From: Nonomuraea endophytica
Lineage (GTDB): Bacteria > Actinomycetota > Actinomycetes > Streptosporangiales > Streptosporangiaceae
Direction: 5' to 3'
Assembly (NCBI RefSeq): GCF_014203235.1
Contig: NZ_JACHIN010000003.1
Location: 645,899 to 709,898, forward strand
Length of the DNA stretch: 64,000 nucleotides
The translations under genes were made by a program, and so were the position numbers. The notes beneath the pieces were generated by a model that worked only from the letters and a program-made list of their open reading frames with translations, was not told the DNA's origin and did not search any database. Position 1 is the stretch's first letter. The number at the start of each line of letters is the position of its first letter. Shown here in pieces: positions 9,419-18,326 of the stretch.

Positions 9419-10363
9419 TCACGCGCGCGCGATCCTGGAGAACATCGGCACAGCCGCCAGGAACGTCCACGTCACCAGCACGAACGGCCAGGTCAGGGTG
9501 TGGCCTCCGGCCACCGCGAACAGATTGCTGATCCCGGCCGTCAGACCCGCGGCCGCCACCGCGCCGACCAGGGCATAACCGGCGCTCACCGGCGTGGCCA
9601 CCACGAACGTGCCGAACAGCGCGACCCCCGTCAGCACCGAGTTGTAGCCGTAGAGCCCGGCGCCCAGATCGGCGGCCTGAGCCCCCAGCACCCAGCCGGT
9701 AATCAGACCGGTCAAACTCGACACCAGCGCCACCAAACCCACCCGCCAGCCGGCGAGCACCAGTCCGGCCAGGAAGATGAGCCCGACGTACCACTGGCCC
9801 TGGAGGAAGACCTGGCCGATCCCGCTGAACGTGCCCCGCCACAGGTGGTCCCAGCTCATGCCGGTGCCCGGAGCCGTCGCGGACGGCGCCGCCGTACTGA
9901 CCTGGCGGGCCCACACCCGGCTGAACGAGGACCCCCCGACCACCATCACCGTCGTGATCACACAGAAGGGCGCGGTCAGGGCGGACAGCTTGTACGGCAT
10001 CAGCAGCACGTTGAGCGCCGAGGTGAGAACGCTGCCAGCGACCGCACCGAAGATCACCAGCAGGACGGTCAACCAGCTGACGTCAAAGTAGAGGGCCAGC
10101 CCCACCCCGATCAGCGTCCCGCTGAACCCCTCCAGGCCGAGCGCCACCCGATCGCTCCACGAGACGCCCAGTAGATGGGCGGTGAGCGTGGCGGTCACCG
10201 TGCCCAGCAGCCCGAACACCCCGAACCGCCAGCCGCCCACGAACAACGCGACCAGGAACACCAGCCCCACCCAGGGATTCGGCTGGAAGACGACCTGGGC
10301 GACGCCCCTGAGGATCACCCGTGGCAGGTCGTAGCGCGGTACCCGAGATGTCCCCGATGACAT
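9419..10363 (-). CDS. Urea transporter (UT family)
   Basis: 314 residues with two homologous hydrophobic halves. Each half has a UT-type signature: LSALTAPFCVIT in the first and HTLTWPFVLVTW in the second (the L-P/T-x-T-x-P-F selectivity-filter motif), plus GLEGFSGTLIGVGLAL and GLYGYNSVLTGVALF. UT proteins are channel-like facilitators for urea. As first gene of the operon it couples urea entry to the urease encoded downstream. ATG at 10363; no strong Shine-Dalgarno is visible. The 167-bp gap to the next gene presumably holds the operon promoter and shows only a short GC hairpin (cccct/agggg at 10406-10423). Confidence 0.9.
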   Translation of the reverse strand: MSSGTSRVPRYDLPRVILRGVAQVVFQPNPWVGLVFLVALFVGGWRFGVFGLLGTVTATLTAHLLGVSWSDRVALGLEGFSGTLIGVGLALYFDVSWLTVLLVIFGAVAGSVLTSALNVLLMPYKLSALTAPFCVITTVMVVGGSSFSRVWARQVSTAAPSATAPGTGMSWDHLWRGTFSGIGQVFLQGQWYVGLIFLAGLVLAGWRVGLVALVSSLTGLITGWVLGAQAADLGAGLYGYNSVLTGVALFGTFVVATPVSAGYALVGAVAAAGLTAGISNLFAVAGGHTLTWPFVLVTWTFLAAVPMFSRIARA

Positions 10364-10530
10364 GAATCCAGCCGTTTCCGCCGCTACCGGATGATGACGC
10401 CGGGCCCCCTCATACGAAAGGGGCGCGACACATTGGCATCTATCCCTGAGCGAAGGGGGAAAAGACCAAGGACAGCCATCGACTGGACAAAGTCATCGTG
10501 TTCGGTGGCTTCGGGCGACGGGCAGGGCTT

Positions 10531-11637
10531 TCAGAGGTAGAGGCCGGTGGGTTCGGCGGTGGCGGCGGGGGCGAGGGCGGTGCCGTTGCGCTTGGCGTAC
10601 AGCTCGGCCAGGGTGGCGCCTTCCGGGCCTATGCCGTCCTGGGTGCCCAGCCAGGATGTCGCTTCCGCGTGTGACAGCGCGCCCACCTCGATCTGGGCCA
10701 GGCAGCGGCCGGGCCGTACCACGGCGGGGTGCAGGCGGGCGAGGTCCTCGTTCGTGGTGATCGCGACCAGCACGTCGCGGCCCTGTCCGAGCAGGCCGTC
10801 GGTCAGGTTGAGCAGGCGGGACAGGCCCTGGCCCGTCATCTCCTTCGCGCCGGAGCGGATGAGCTCGTCGCAGTCCTCCAGCACGAGCAGGCGCCAGCGG
10901 GAGCTGCCCTCGTCGTCCTCCTGGTCGTAGCCGACGGCGACCTCCATGAGGTAGCCGGGCTCGGCGAACAGGTGCTCCGGGTCCAGGACGCAGTCGACCT
11001 GGCACCAGTCGCGCCACTGGCCGGCGAGGGTGCGCAGGAGCGTCGTCTTGCCGGTGCCGGGCGGGCCGTGGAGCAGGATCAGGCGGCCGGTCACCTCCGC
11101 GGGGGTGACGGCCATCAGCGCGTCTATCGAGGTGCGGGCGGTGCCAGAGTAGTTGCCGGAGATCTCCGACCAGGCCTGCGTGGTGATCGGCTTCTCGGAG
11201 CGGTGGCCGCCGTGCGGGCCGCGCCACCAGAAGCCCATGCGGCTGTGGTCGTCGGCCGGCTCGGGCTCCTCCGCGCCGTCGGTGCACTCCCGCAGCACCG
11301 AGCGGGCGAGGTCCTCGCTGACGGCGGTGACGGAGACGGTGGCGGTGCGGTTGCGATGGCGTACGACGCGCAGCGTCCATCCTTCACCGGTGACCAGGCG
11401 TGACTCGGTGCCCTCCTCGACCTTCGCGGTGCGCACCACCTTGCCGGTGGCGGGCTGCAGGGCGGCGTCGGGGCGTACGCGCTCCAGCTCGGCCTGCCGT
11501 GACCACGGCTGGGTGCCGGTGGCGAACGGGGACAGGGCGAGAGCGTCGATGACGTCGATGGCCGAATCGGCGTCGTCGAGCCACAGGTTCATGGGCAGGC
11601 CGGATGACATGGGCTCAATGATCCAGGTCAGCGCCAT
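10531..11637 (-). CDS. AAA-family ATPase (DUF5925-like)
   Basis: 368 residues. The N-terminal ~150 residues are an actinobacterial domain of unknown function resembling DUF5925; the C-terminal part is a AAA module with Walker A HGPPGTGKTTLLRTLA, Walker B RLLVLEDCDEL, sensor-1 ITTNEDLARLHPAV and RPGRC arginines. Substrate unknown. Start is uncertain: ATG 11637 or the in-frame ATG 11610 (MSSGLPMNLW). It is divergent from an amidohydrolase and the 52-bp spacer contains a GGTATACC-centred palindrome. Confidence 0.8.
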   Translation of the reverse strand: MALTWIIEPMSSGLPMNLWLDDADSAIDVIDALALSPFATGTQPWSRQAELERVRPDAALQPATGKVVRTAKVEEGTESRLVTGEGWTLRVVRHRNRTATVSVTAVSEDLARSVLRECTDGAEEPEPADDHSRMGFWWRGPHGGHRSEKPITTQAWSEISGNYSGTARTSIDALMAVTPAEVTGRLILLHGPPGTGKTTLLRTLAGQWRDWCQVDCVLDPEHLFAEPGYLMEVAVGYDQEDDEGSSRWRLLVLEDCDELIRSGAKEMTGQGLSRLLNLTDGLLGQGRDVLVAITTNEDLARLHPAVVRPGRCLAQIEVGALSHAEATSWLGTQDGIGPEGATLAELYAKRNGTALAPAATAEPTGLYL

Positions 11638-11662
11638 CCGGTGTCGAAGGATTTTGCGTGAA

Positions 11663-11680
11663 ATAACGGTATACCACTAT
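11663..11680. promoter_or_regulatory. Candidate GntR-type operator (GGTATACC core)
   Basis: An 8-bp perfect palindrome GGTATACC (11668-11675) is extended by symmetric ATA...TAT at 11663-11665 and 11678-11680. GGTATACC-centred sites are typical of GntR/FCD regulators such as UxuR and PdhR relatives. It lies 10 bp before the amidohydrolase ATG and overlaps a TTGCGT/CACTAT promoter-like pair. No GntR gene is in the window, so the regulator would be encoded elsewhere. Confidence 0.45.
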
Positions 11681-11689
11681 CTTCGGGGG

Positions 11690-12871
11690 ATGACCGACCT
11701 GCTCCTGCGCGACGCCCGGATCTGGGGCTCCGACGCGCTCACCGACCTGCTCATCCGCGACGGCGCCGTCGCCGCCGTCGGCACGGACCTGGCCGCGGAC
11801 GGCGTGCCCGTCGAGGGGCTCGGCGGCCAGTTGCTGCTCCCCGGGTTCGTGGACGCGCACGCGCACGTCGACAAGACCATGTGGGGCGGCCCCTGGGTTC
11901 CGCACGACGCCGGGCCCGGCCTCATGGGCAAGATCCGCAACGGCGTCGAGGCCCGCCCCGCCCTCGGCCTGCCCAGCGCCGACTACATCACCGCGCTGCT
12001 CCAGCAGATGGTCGTCTCCGGCACCACCCACGCCCGTTCGCACGTGGACGTCGACACCGCCATGGGTTTGGCGGCCGTCGAGGCGGTACGCGAGGCCGTG
12101 GCCCGCCTCGACGGCCGCATCACCGTGGACCTGGTCGCGTTCCCGCAGGCCGGCCTGCTCACCGCCCCGGGCACCGCCGACCTCATGGACCAGGCGCTCG
12201 CCGCCGGCGTCGGGCTCGTCGGCGGCATCGACCCGGCCGGGCTGGAGAACGCCCCCGTCGAGCATCTCGACGTGGTCTTCGGCCTGGCCGAGAAGCACGG
12301 CGCCGGAGTCGACATCCACCTGCACGACGGCGGCCCGCTGGGCGTGTGGCAGTACGACCTGATCATCGAGCGCACGCTGGCGCTCGGGATGCGGGGCAAG
12401 GTCACCATCTCCCACGGCTACGCGCTGGGCGAGGTTCCCGCCGACGTCCAGGCCCGGGTGATCGCCCGGCTGGCCGAGGCGGGCGTCTCGCTCGCCACCG
12501 TCGCGCCCGCCAGCGCCCCGCCGCTGCCCCTCACGGCCCTGCGCGAAGCGGGCGTCCCGGTCGGCGCGGGCAATGACGGGGTACGCGACCTGTGGAGCCC
12601 CTATGGCAACGGGGACATGCTGGAGCGGGCACTGTTCCTGGCCCAGCGCAGCCGGTTCGTCCGCGACGAGGAGATCGAGATCGCCCTGGAGGCCGCCACC
12701 CTGGGCGGCGCCCGCGTCACCGGCCGGCGCGCCGGGTTCGCGGTGGGCGACCCGGGCGACTTCGTGGCGGTGAACGCCCGCACCCCGGCCGAGGCGGTCT
12801 GCGTACGCCCGGCCAGGTCCCTGGTCGTCAAGTCCGGCCGGGTCGTCGCCCGCGACGGGCGCCTGGTGTGA
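11690..12871 (+). CDS. Metal-dependent amidohydrolase, cytosine-deaminase-like
   Basis: 393 residues. TIM-barrel amidohydrolase of the CodA/AtzC group: first metal pair in LLPGFVDAHAHVDKTMWGG, THARSHVDVD, HLHDGG, the ISHGYALG histidine, and the catalytic Asp in GAGNDGVRDLWSPYG. These enzymes deaminate cytosine, isoguanine or related heterocycles and release ammonia, fitting the nearby nitrogen block. ATG 11690 is preceded only by a G-run. The exact substrate cannot be assigned. A GGTATACC operator candidate lies just upstream. Confidence 0.8.
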   Translation: MTDLLLRDARIWGSDALTDLLIRDGAVAAVGTDLAADGVPVEGLGGQLLLPGFVDAHAHVDKTMWGGPWVPHDAGPGLMGKIRNGVEARPALGLPSADYITALLQQMVVSGTTHARSHVDVDTAMGLAAVEAVREAVARLDGRITVDLVAFPQAGLLTAPGTADLMDQALAAGVGLVGGIDPAGLENAPVEHLDVVFGLAEKHGAGVDIHLHDGGPLGVWQYDLIIERTLALGMRGKVTISHGYALGEVPADVQARVIARLAEAGVSLATVAPASAPPLPLTALREAGVPVGAGNDGVRDLWSPYGNGDMLERALFLAQRSRFVRDEEIEIALEAATLGGARVTGRRAGFAVGDPGDFVAVNARTPAEAVCVRPARSLVVKSGRVVARDGRLV

Positions 12872-12884
12872 TCGGCTGGTGTGA

Positions 12885-14492
12885 TCAGCGCCGCCGCAGG
12901 TCGCCGGTCTGGGTGACGAGGTCGTTGCCCGGCACGTCGCGCCACTTGTAGGCCAGGACGTCGCCGTTGAGCGTGAGCCAGATCGTGCCCGGGATGCACC
13001 CGCCCGACGAGGCGCCCAGGCTGAAGATCAGCGTCTTGCCCTCGATCTTGGTCAGCGGGATGGTCGCGGCGCACTCGGACTGCGAGTCCTTCTCGGTCCA
13101 GGCCGCCGTGGTCGCGCCGGCCTTGAGCGTGACCGTGTTGATGGAGCCGTCGGTGTCCAGGAAGTTGGTCGACTTGGTGTGACCGTCCCATGAGCCCGCG
13201 AAAGCCTTCGGAATCTTGACATTTCCGGACTTGACCGGGGTGGACGGCTCGCTGGTGGGCTCCTCCTCCGACGGCTGCGCGGTGGCCGAGACCTCGGCCG
13301 TGGGGGACGGCGGGGGCGTGGTGGAACGTGCCGACCACGGATTGTCCGGGCCCTGGTTCAGCAGGAAGACGGCGCCGCCGGCGGCCAGGGCGACCACGGC
13401 GGCGATCCCGCCCATGAGCACGCCCCGCTTGCGGTTGCGGGGCGAGCTCTGCGTGGTCAGCGCCGCCGACTGCGGGCCCGTCAGATGAGCCGCCCCCTGC
13501 ATCCCAGAAACAGGTCCGGTGTACGGCATGCCGGAAATGTCGGCCCCCCGACCAGTAAACCCCGGACCCCCTGTACCGGCCCCCGGGCTTCCGAAACCGG
13601 AGCCCCCTGTGCCGGAGCCCGGTCCGCCCGCCCACGGCTCTCCGGCGGGCACGCCGGTCCCCGGTCCGGCGGGTCCGTGGTGGAAGGGGAAGGTCGGGGC
13701 GGCCTTCGGGTCCACCAGGGCCACCATCAGGTCCCTGGCCCTCGGGCGGCCCGCCGGGTCCTTGGAGAGCGCGGCGGCGATCAGCCCGCGCAGCCGTTCG
13801 GGAAGAAGGGACAGGTCGGGCTCCACGAACAGCACCCGCTGCATCGCCGCGGGCACCGTCTCGGCCCCGAACGGGCTGGTCCCGGTCGCCGCGAACACCA
13901 TCGTCGCCCCCCACGCGAACACGTCGGAGGCAGGCGAGGCGGGCGTGCCGTTGATCTGCTCGGGCGACAGGTAGGCGGGGGTCCCGATCAGGCCGGAGGT
14001 CATCGTGGCCGCCCCCTCGGCGCGCGCGATGCCGAAGTCGACCACACGCGGCCCGTCCGGCCCCAGCAGCACGTTGGCCGGCTTGAAGTCGCGGTGCACG
14101 ATCCCGGCCGAGTGGATCGCGGTCAGGGCGGTGGCCGTACCGACGATCAGGCGCTCGAGGTCGCCCTCGCGCAGCGGGCCGAGCGAGCGCACCCGGTCGG
14201 CGAGGGAGGGCCCGTCCACGAACTCGCTCACCACGTACGGCCGCGAGCCCGACACCGAGACGTCGAGCACCCGGGCGGTGCAGAAGGAGGCGATGCCCTC
14301 CATCGCCTGGAGTTCGCGGGCCAGGCGGGCGCGGGTGACCGGGTCCCCGGTGCTCAGGAGTTTGACGGCGACCTGTCCGCCGGAGCGGGTGCGGGCGAGG
14401 TAGACGATCCCCTGGCCGCCCTCGCCGAGTCGGGCGTCAAGGACGTAATCGCCCAAAGTCGCCGGATCGTCAGGTGTCAGGGGGGTCACCAT
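12885..14492 (-). CDS. Membrane Ser/Thr protein kinase with extracytoplasmic sensor domain (kinase 1)
   Basis: 535 residues from ATG 14492. Kinase domain 1-260: Gly loop LGEGGQGIVYLA, VAVK lysine, HRDFKPAN (133-140), DFG (152-154), GTPAYLSPEQ. A Gly/Pro-rich juxtamembrane linker (270-350) leads to a transmembrane helix near 357-378, a Thr/Ser/Pro stalk, and an exported C-terminal domain (about 427-535) rich in beta strands (FAGSWDGHTKSTNFLD, two Cys). A TAACGT -10-like box ends 7 nt before the ATG, suggesting leaderless transcription. The sensor domain differs from those of the three kinases at 22.9-28.0 kb. Confidence 0.9.
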   Translation of the reverse strand: MVTPLTPDDPATLGDYVLDARLGEGGQGIVYLARTRSGGQVAVKLLSTGDPVTRARLARELQAMEGIASFCTARVLDVSVSGSRPYVVSEFVDGPSLADRVRSLGPLREGDLERLIVGTATALTAIHSAGIVHRDFKPANVLLGPDGPRVVDFGIARAEGAATMTSGLIGTPAYLSPEQINGTPASPASDVFAWGATMVFAATGTSPFGAETVPAAMQRVLFVEPDLSLLPERLRGLIAAALSKDPAGRPRARDLMVALVDPKAAPTFPFHHGPAGPGTGVPAGEPWAGGPGSGTGGSGFGSPGAGTGGPGFTGRGADISGMPYTGPVSGMQGAAHLTGPQSAALTTQSSPRNRKRGVLMGGIAAVVALAAGGAVFLLNQGPDNPWSARSTTPPPSPTAEVSATAQPSEEEPTSEPSTPVKSGNVKIPKAFAGSWDGHTKSTNFLDTDGSINTVTLKAGATTAAWTEKDSQSECAATIPLTKIEGKTLIFSLGASSGGCIPGTIWLTLNGDVLAYKWRDVPGNDLVTQTGDLRRR

Positions 14493-14584
14493 GGCCGATA
14501 CGTTACCGGTCGGCATGCGTTACGGCAGATCGACGGGTACCTTGTGTCGTTGGTCAAATTTTCCCCCTATGTGGAGGTATCGGG

Positions 14585-16450
14585 GTGTCCAGGGTGACGT
14601 TCCGCGAGCGTGCTCGGTATTGGTTCGACAACACCATGTCCAAGGGCACCGCGTCGCTGATCGGCTGGCTCGCCCTCGTCTCGGTGGCGCTCATCCTCGT
14701 GGTCAGCGGGCTCACGCTCTGGCTGGCGCCCGAGGAGCCGGAAGGCGTCGGCGGACCGGGCCACGTGCTCTGGATCTCGCTCATGCACGCCCTGACCCCC
14801 AGCAAGGTCGCCAGCGACAAGGGCAGCGTCGCGTACATGACGGTGATGTTCGCCGGCTCGCTCGGCGGCCTGTTCATCGTCAGCATGCTCGTCGGCCTGC
14901 TGTCCAACGGGCTCAAGCAGCGCGTCGACCGGCTGCGCAGGGGCCGCTCGCGCATCGCCGAGTCCGGGCACACGGTGGTGCTGGGCTGGTCGGACCAGGT
15001 GTTCACGATCGTGGGCGAACTGGCCAAGGCACACGCCAGCCAGCGCGGCTCGGTCATCGCGGTCCTCGCCGACCGCGACAAGCTCGCCATGGAGGAGGAG
15101 ATCCGCGAGCGCGCTGGCGACCTCGGCAGGACCCGCATCGTCTGCCGCACCGGACGCCCCACCGAGCCCCGCGACCTCAGCCTCATGAACCTGGCCGCCG
15201 CCCGCTCGGTCGTCGTGCTCTCCCCGGAGGGCGAGGACCCCGACGCGCACGTCATCAAGATCCTCCTCGCGCTCGCCAAGCGCTCCGGCATCCACCCGCC
15301 GGTCGTGGCCGCGCTCACCTCCGGCCGCAACATGGCCGCCGCCCGCCTGGCCGGCGGCCCGCTCGTGCACCTGGTGGACTCCGACGACACCGCCTCCCGG
15401 CTCATCGTCCAGTCCTCGCGCCAGTCCGGCATGTCGGTCGTCTGCATGGACCTGCTCAACTTCGACGGCGGTGAGATCTACCTGCGCCCCGCCGAACTGC
15501 TGGTGGGCAAGACCTACGGCGAGGCGCTGCACGGCTACCACTCCGCCACCGTCATCGGCCTGCGCACGAGCGCCGGCGTCGCGCTGAACCCGCCCACGGA
15601 CACCGAGATCGGCCCCAAGGACGAGGTCATCGTCATCGCCCACGACGACTCCTCGATCTGGCCCGCCGCCGGCGCACCGAAGATCGACGAGTCGGCCATG
15701 GCCGTCACGGAACGTGCCAAGCACGCCCCCGCGCGCACCCTGCTGCTCAACTGGAACGGCCGCGCCGAGCAGATCGTGCGCTACCTCGACGGCTACGTCG
15801 CCCCCGGCTCCGAGCTGGAGGTCGCCGCCGACCACCCGAAGGCCGGGGCCAACCTCACCGGCCTGCGCAACCTCACCGTGAACGTCAAGGACTGCGACAC
15901 CACCGACCGCTTCGCCCTCGAAGCGCTCGGCCTCGGCCTGTTCCAGCACGTCATCGTGCTGTCCGACGACCGCTTCAAGGCCGACCACGCCGACACCCGC
16001 ACGCTCATGACACTGCTGCAACTGCGCGACATGCAGACCAAGCTGGGCGAGCACTACTCGATCGTCAGCGAGATGCACGACGAGAGCAACCGCGCGCTGG
16101 CCGAGGTCACCGAGGCCGACGACATCGTCATCAGCGACACCGTCATCGGGCTGCTGCTCGCCCAGCTCGCCGAGAACCAGCACCTGGCCGACGTCTTCGG
16201 CTACCTCTTCGACTCGCGCGGCTCCGAGATCTACCCGCGCCCCGCCTCCGCCTACGTCGGGACCGGGGTCGAGGTGGGCTTCTCCACCGTGGTCGAGGCG
16301 GCTCGCCGGCGTGGGGAGACCGCCATCGGCTACCGGACGGCGTACGCGCGCAACAAGCCCCCGCACTACGGGATCGTCCTCAACCCGGACCGTTCCCGGC
16401 GCGTGTCGTTCGGCCCGCACGACTCGGTCATCGTCCTGTCGGAGCGCTAG
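14585..16450 (+). CDS. CASTOR/POLLUX-like putative ion channel with RCK-type NAD-binding domains
   Basis: 621 residues from GTG 14585 (RBS GGAGG at 14573-14577). The N-terminus has two hydrophobic segments (LIGWLALVSVALILVVSGLTL and VAYMTVMFAGSLGGLFIVSML, about residues 20-40 and 80-105) flanking a pore-loop-like stretch, then Rossmann/RCK repeats starting at HTVVLGWSDQVFTIVGEL and again at ARTLLLNWNGRAEQIVRYL. This arrangement matches bacterial homologues of the plant nuclear-envelope channels CASTOR/POLLUX. It probably conducts cations under cytoplasmic ligand control; ion selectivity is unknown. Confidence 0.8.
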   Translation: MSRVTFRERARYWFDNTMSKGTASLIGWLALVSVALILVVSGLTLWLAPEEPEGVGGPGHVLWISLMHALTPSKVASDKGSVAYMTVMFAGSLGGLFIVSMLVGLLSNGLKQRVDRLRRGRSRIAESGHTVVLGWSDQVFTIVGELAKAHASQRGSVIAVLADRDKLAMEEEIRERAGDLGRTRIVCRTGRPTEPRDLSLMNLAAARSVVVLSPEGEDPDAHVIKILLALAKRSGIHPPVVAALTSGRNMAAARLAGGPLVHLVDSDDTASRLIVQSSRQSGMSVVCMDLLNFDGGEIYLRPAELLVGKTYGEALHGYHSATVIGLRTSAGVALNPPTDTEIGPKDEVIVIAHDDSSIWPAAGAPKIDESAMAVTERAKHAPARTLLLNWNGRAEQIVRYLDGYVAPGSELEVAADHPKAGANLTGLRNLTVNVKDCDTTDRFALEALGLGLFQHVIVLSDDRFKADHADTRTLMTLLQLRDMQTKLGEHYSIVSEMHDESNRALAEVTEADDIVISDTVIGLLLAQLAENQHLADVFGYLFDSRGSEIYPRPASAYVGTGVEVGFSTVVEAARRRGETAIGYRTAYARNKPPHYGIVLNPDRSRRVSFGPHDSVIVLSER

Positions 16451-16466
16451 GCCCCACAATGACCCT

Positions 16467-17396
<930 letters not shown>

Positions 17397-17501
17397 GCGA
17401 CCGCAGACGACCCCAGACGAATAAGGGCAACTCCCGGACCGGCCCGCATCTCCCGCGTTACGCTCAGTTGTCACCTCAACGTGATCCCCCGGGAGCAGAC
17501 C

Positions 17502-18278
17502 GTGGCCATCGACCTCATTCTTCGACGCGCATGGAATGCTCGGCCGCCGCGTGGCGACTACACGCAGCTCGACGCGACGCGCGGTGTGAAGGTCCACTAC
17601 ACAGGAGGCCGTGTCGATCCCGGCCTCACGCGTGACCACGCCAAATGCGTCGCTCTTGTCCAATCCATCCAGAACCACCACATGGACGGCAACGGCTGGA
17701 TCGACATCGGATACACCTATGCGGTTTGTCCGCATCGGAAGGTGTTCGAGGGGCGGGGGCCGCATCATCTGCCCGCCGCCAACGGGGCCGGGCTCAACGC
17801 CGGTCACTACGCAGTGCTAGGGCTCGTCGGCAACGCCGGGCTGGTGCAGCCGCCGGACGCGATGCTGCACGGGATCATCGACGCGGTCGAACATCTGCGG
17901 GCCAAGGGCGCGGCCGGGCGGGAGATCAAGGGGCACCGCGACGGGTTCGCCACCGACTGCCCGGGTGACGCGCTCTACGCGTGGGTGCGCAAGGGGGCGC
18001 CGCGTCCTGGCGGGGGGCCGCCGGACCCGCCTGATCCGCCGACGGCGCCGCCGTTTCCCGGGCGGCTGCTGAAGTATCCGCCGGTCATGTCCGGGCAGGA
18101 CGTGCGGACCTGGCAGACGCAGATGAAGAAGCGCGGCTGGGAGATCGACGCCGACGGCGCGTACGGGCCCGCCTCGCGGGACGTGTGCCGCAGGTTCCAG
18201 CGCAACCAGGGCATCGCGGACGACGGAATCGTGGGGCAGCTCACGTGGCGGCTGGCGTGGGAGGCGCCGCTTCCCTAA
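17502..18278 (+). CDS. PGRP/Amidase_2 N-acetylmuramoyl-L-alanine amidase with peptidoglycan-binding domain
   Basis: 258 residues from GTG 17502 (RBS GGGAG 6 nt upstream). The amidase domain (about 5-160) has zinc ligands in KVHYTGG, EIKGHRDGFATDCPGD, and the PGRP pattern GWIDIGYTYAVCPHRKVFEGRG. A Pro-rich linker (PPDPPDPPTAPP) leads to a PG_binding_1 domain (SGQDVRTWQTQMKKRGW to GIVGQLTW). No signal peptide is visible. Cytoplasmic location, non-classical export or a phage-lysin ancestry are all possible. Confidence 0.85.
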   Translation: MAIDLILRRAWNARPPRGDYTQLDATRGVKVHYTGGRVDPGLTRDHAKCVALVQSIQNHHMDGNGWIDIGYTYAVCPHRKVFEGRGPHHLPAANGAGLNAGHYAVLGLVGNAGLVQPPDAMLHGIIDAVEHLRAKGAAGREIKGHRDGFATDCPGDALYAWVRKGAPRPGGGPPDPPDPPTAPPFPGRLLKYPPVMSGQDVRTWQTQMKKRGWEIDADGAYGPASRDVCRRFQRNQGIADDGIVGQLTWRLAWEAPLP

Positions 18279-18293
18279 GGCGGACCCGGAGCA

Positions 18294-18320
18294 TTGTTCT
18301 GGAGCGGTTCCGCTTAATAT
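18294..18320 (+). promoter_or_regulatory. mutA promoter, probably leaderless
   Basis: A TAATAT -10 box at 18315-18320 ends 6 nt before the mutA ATG (18327), placing the expected +1 at the A of the start codon. A TTGTTC -35-like box is at 18294-18299 (15-bp spacing). No Shine-Dalgarno precedes the ATG. This fits leaderless mRNA, which is frequent in actinobacteria. Confidence 0.55.
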
Positions 18321-18326
18321 CCGAAC

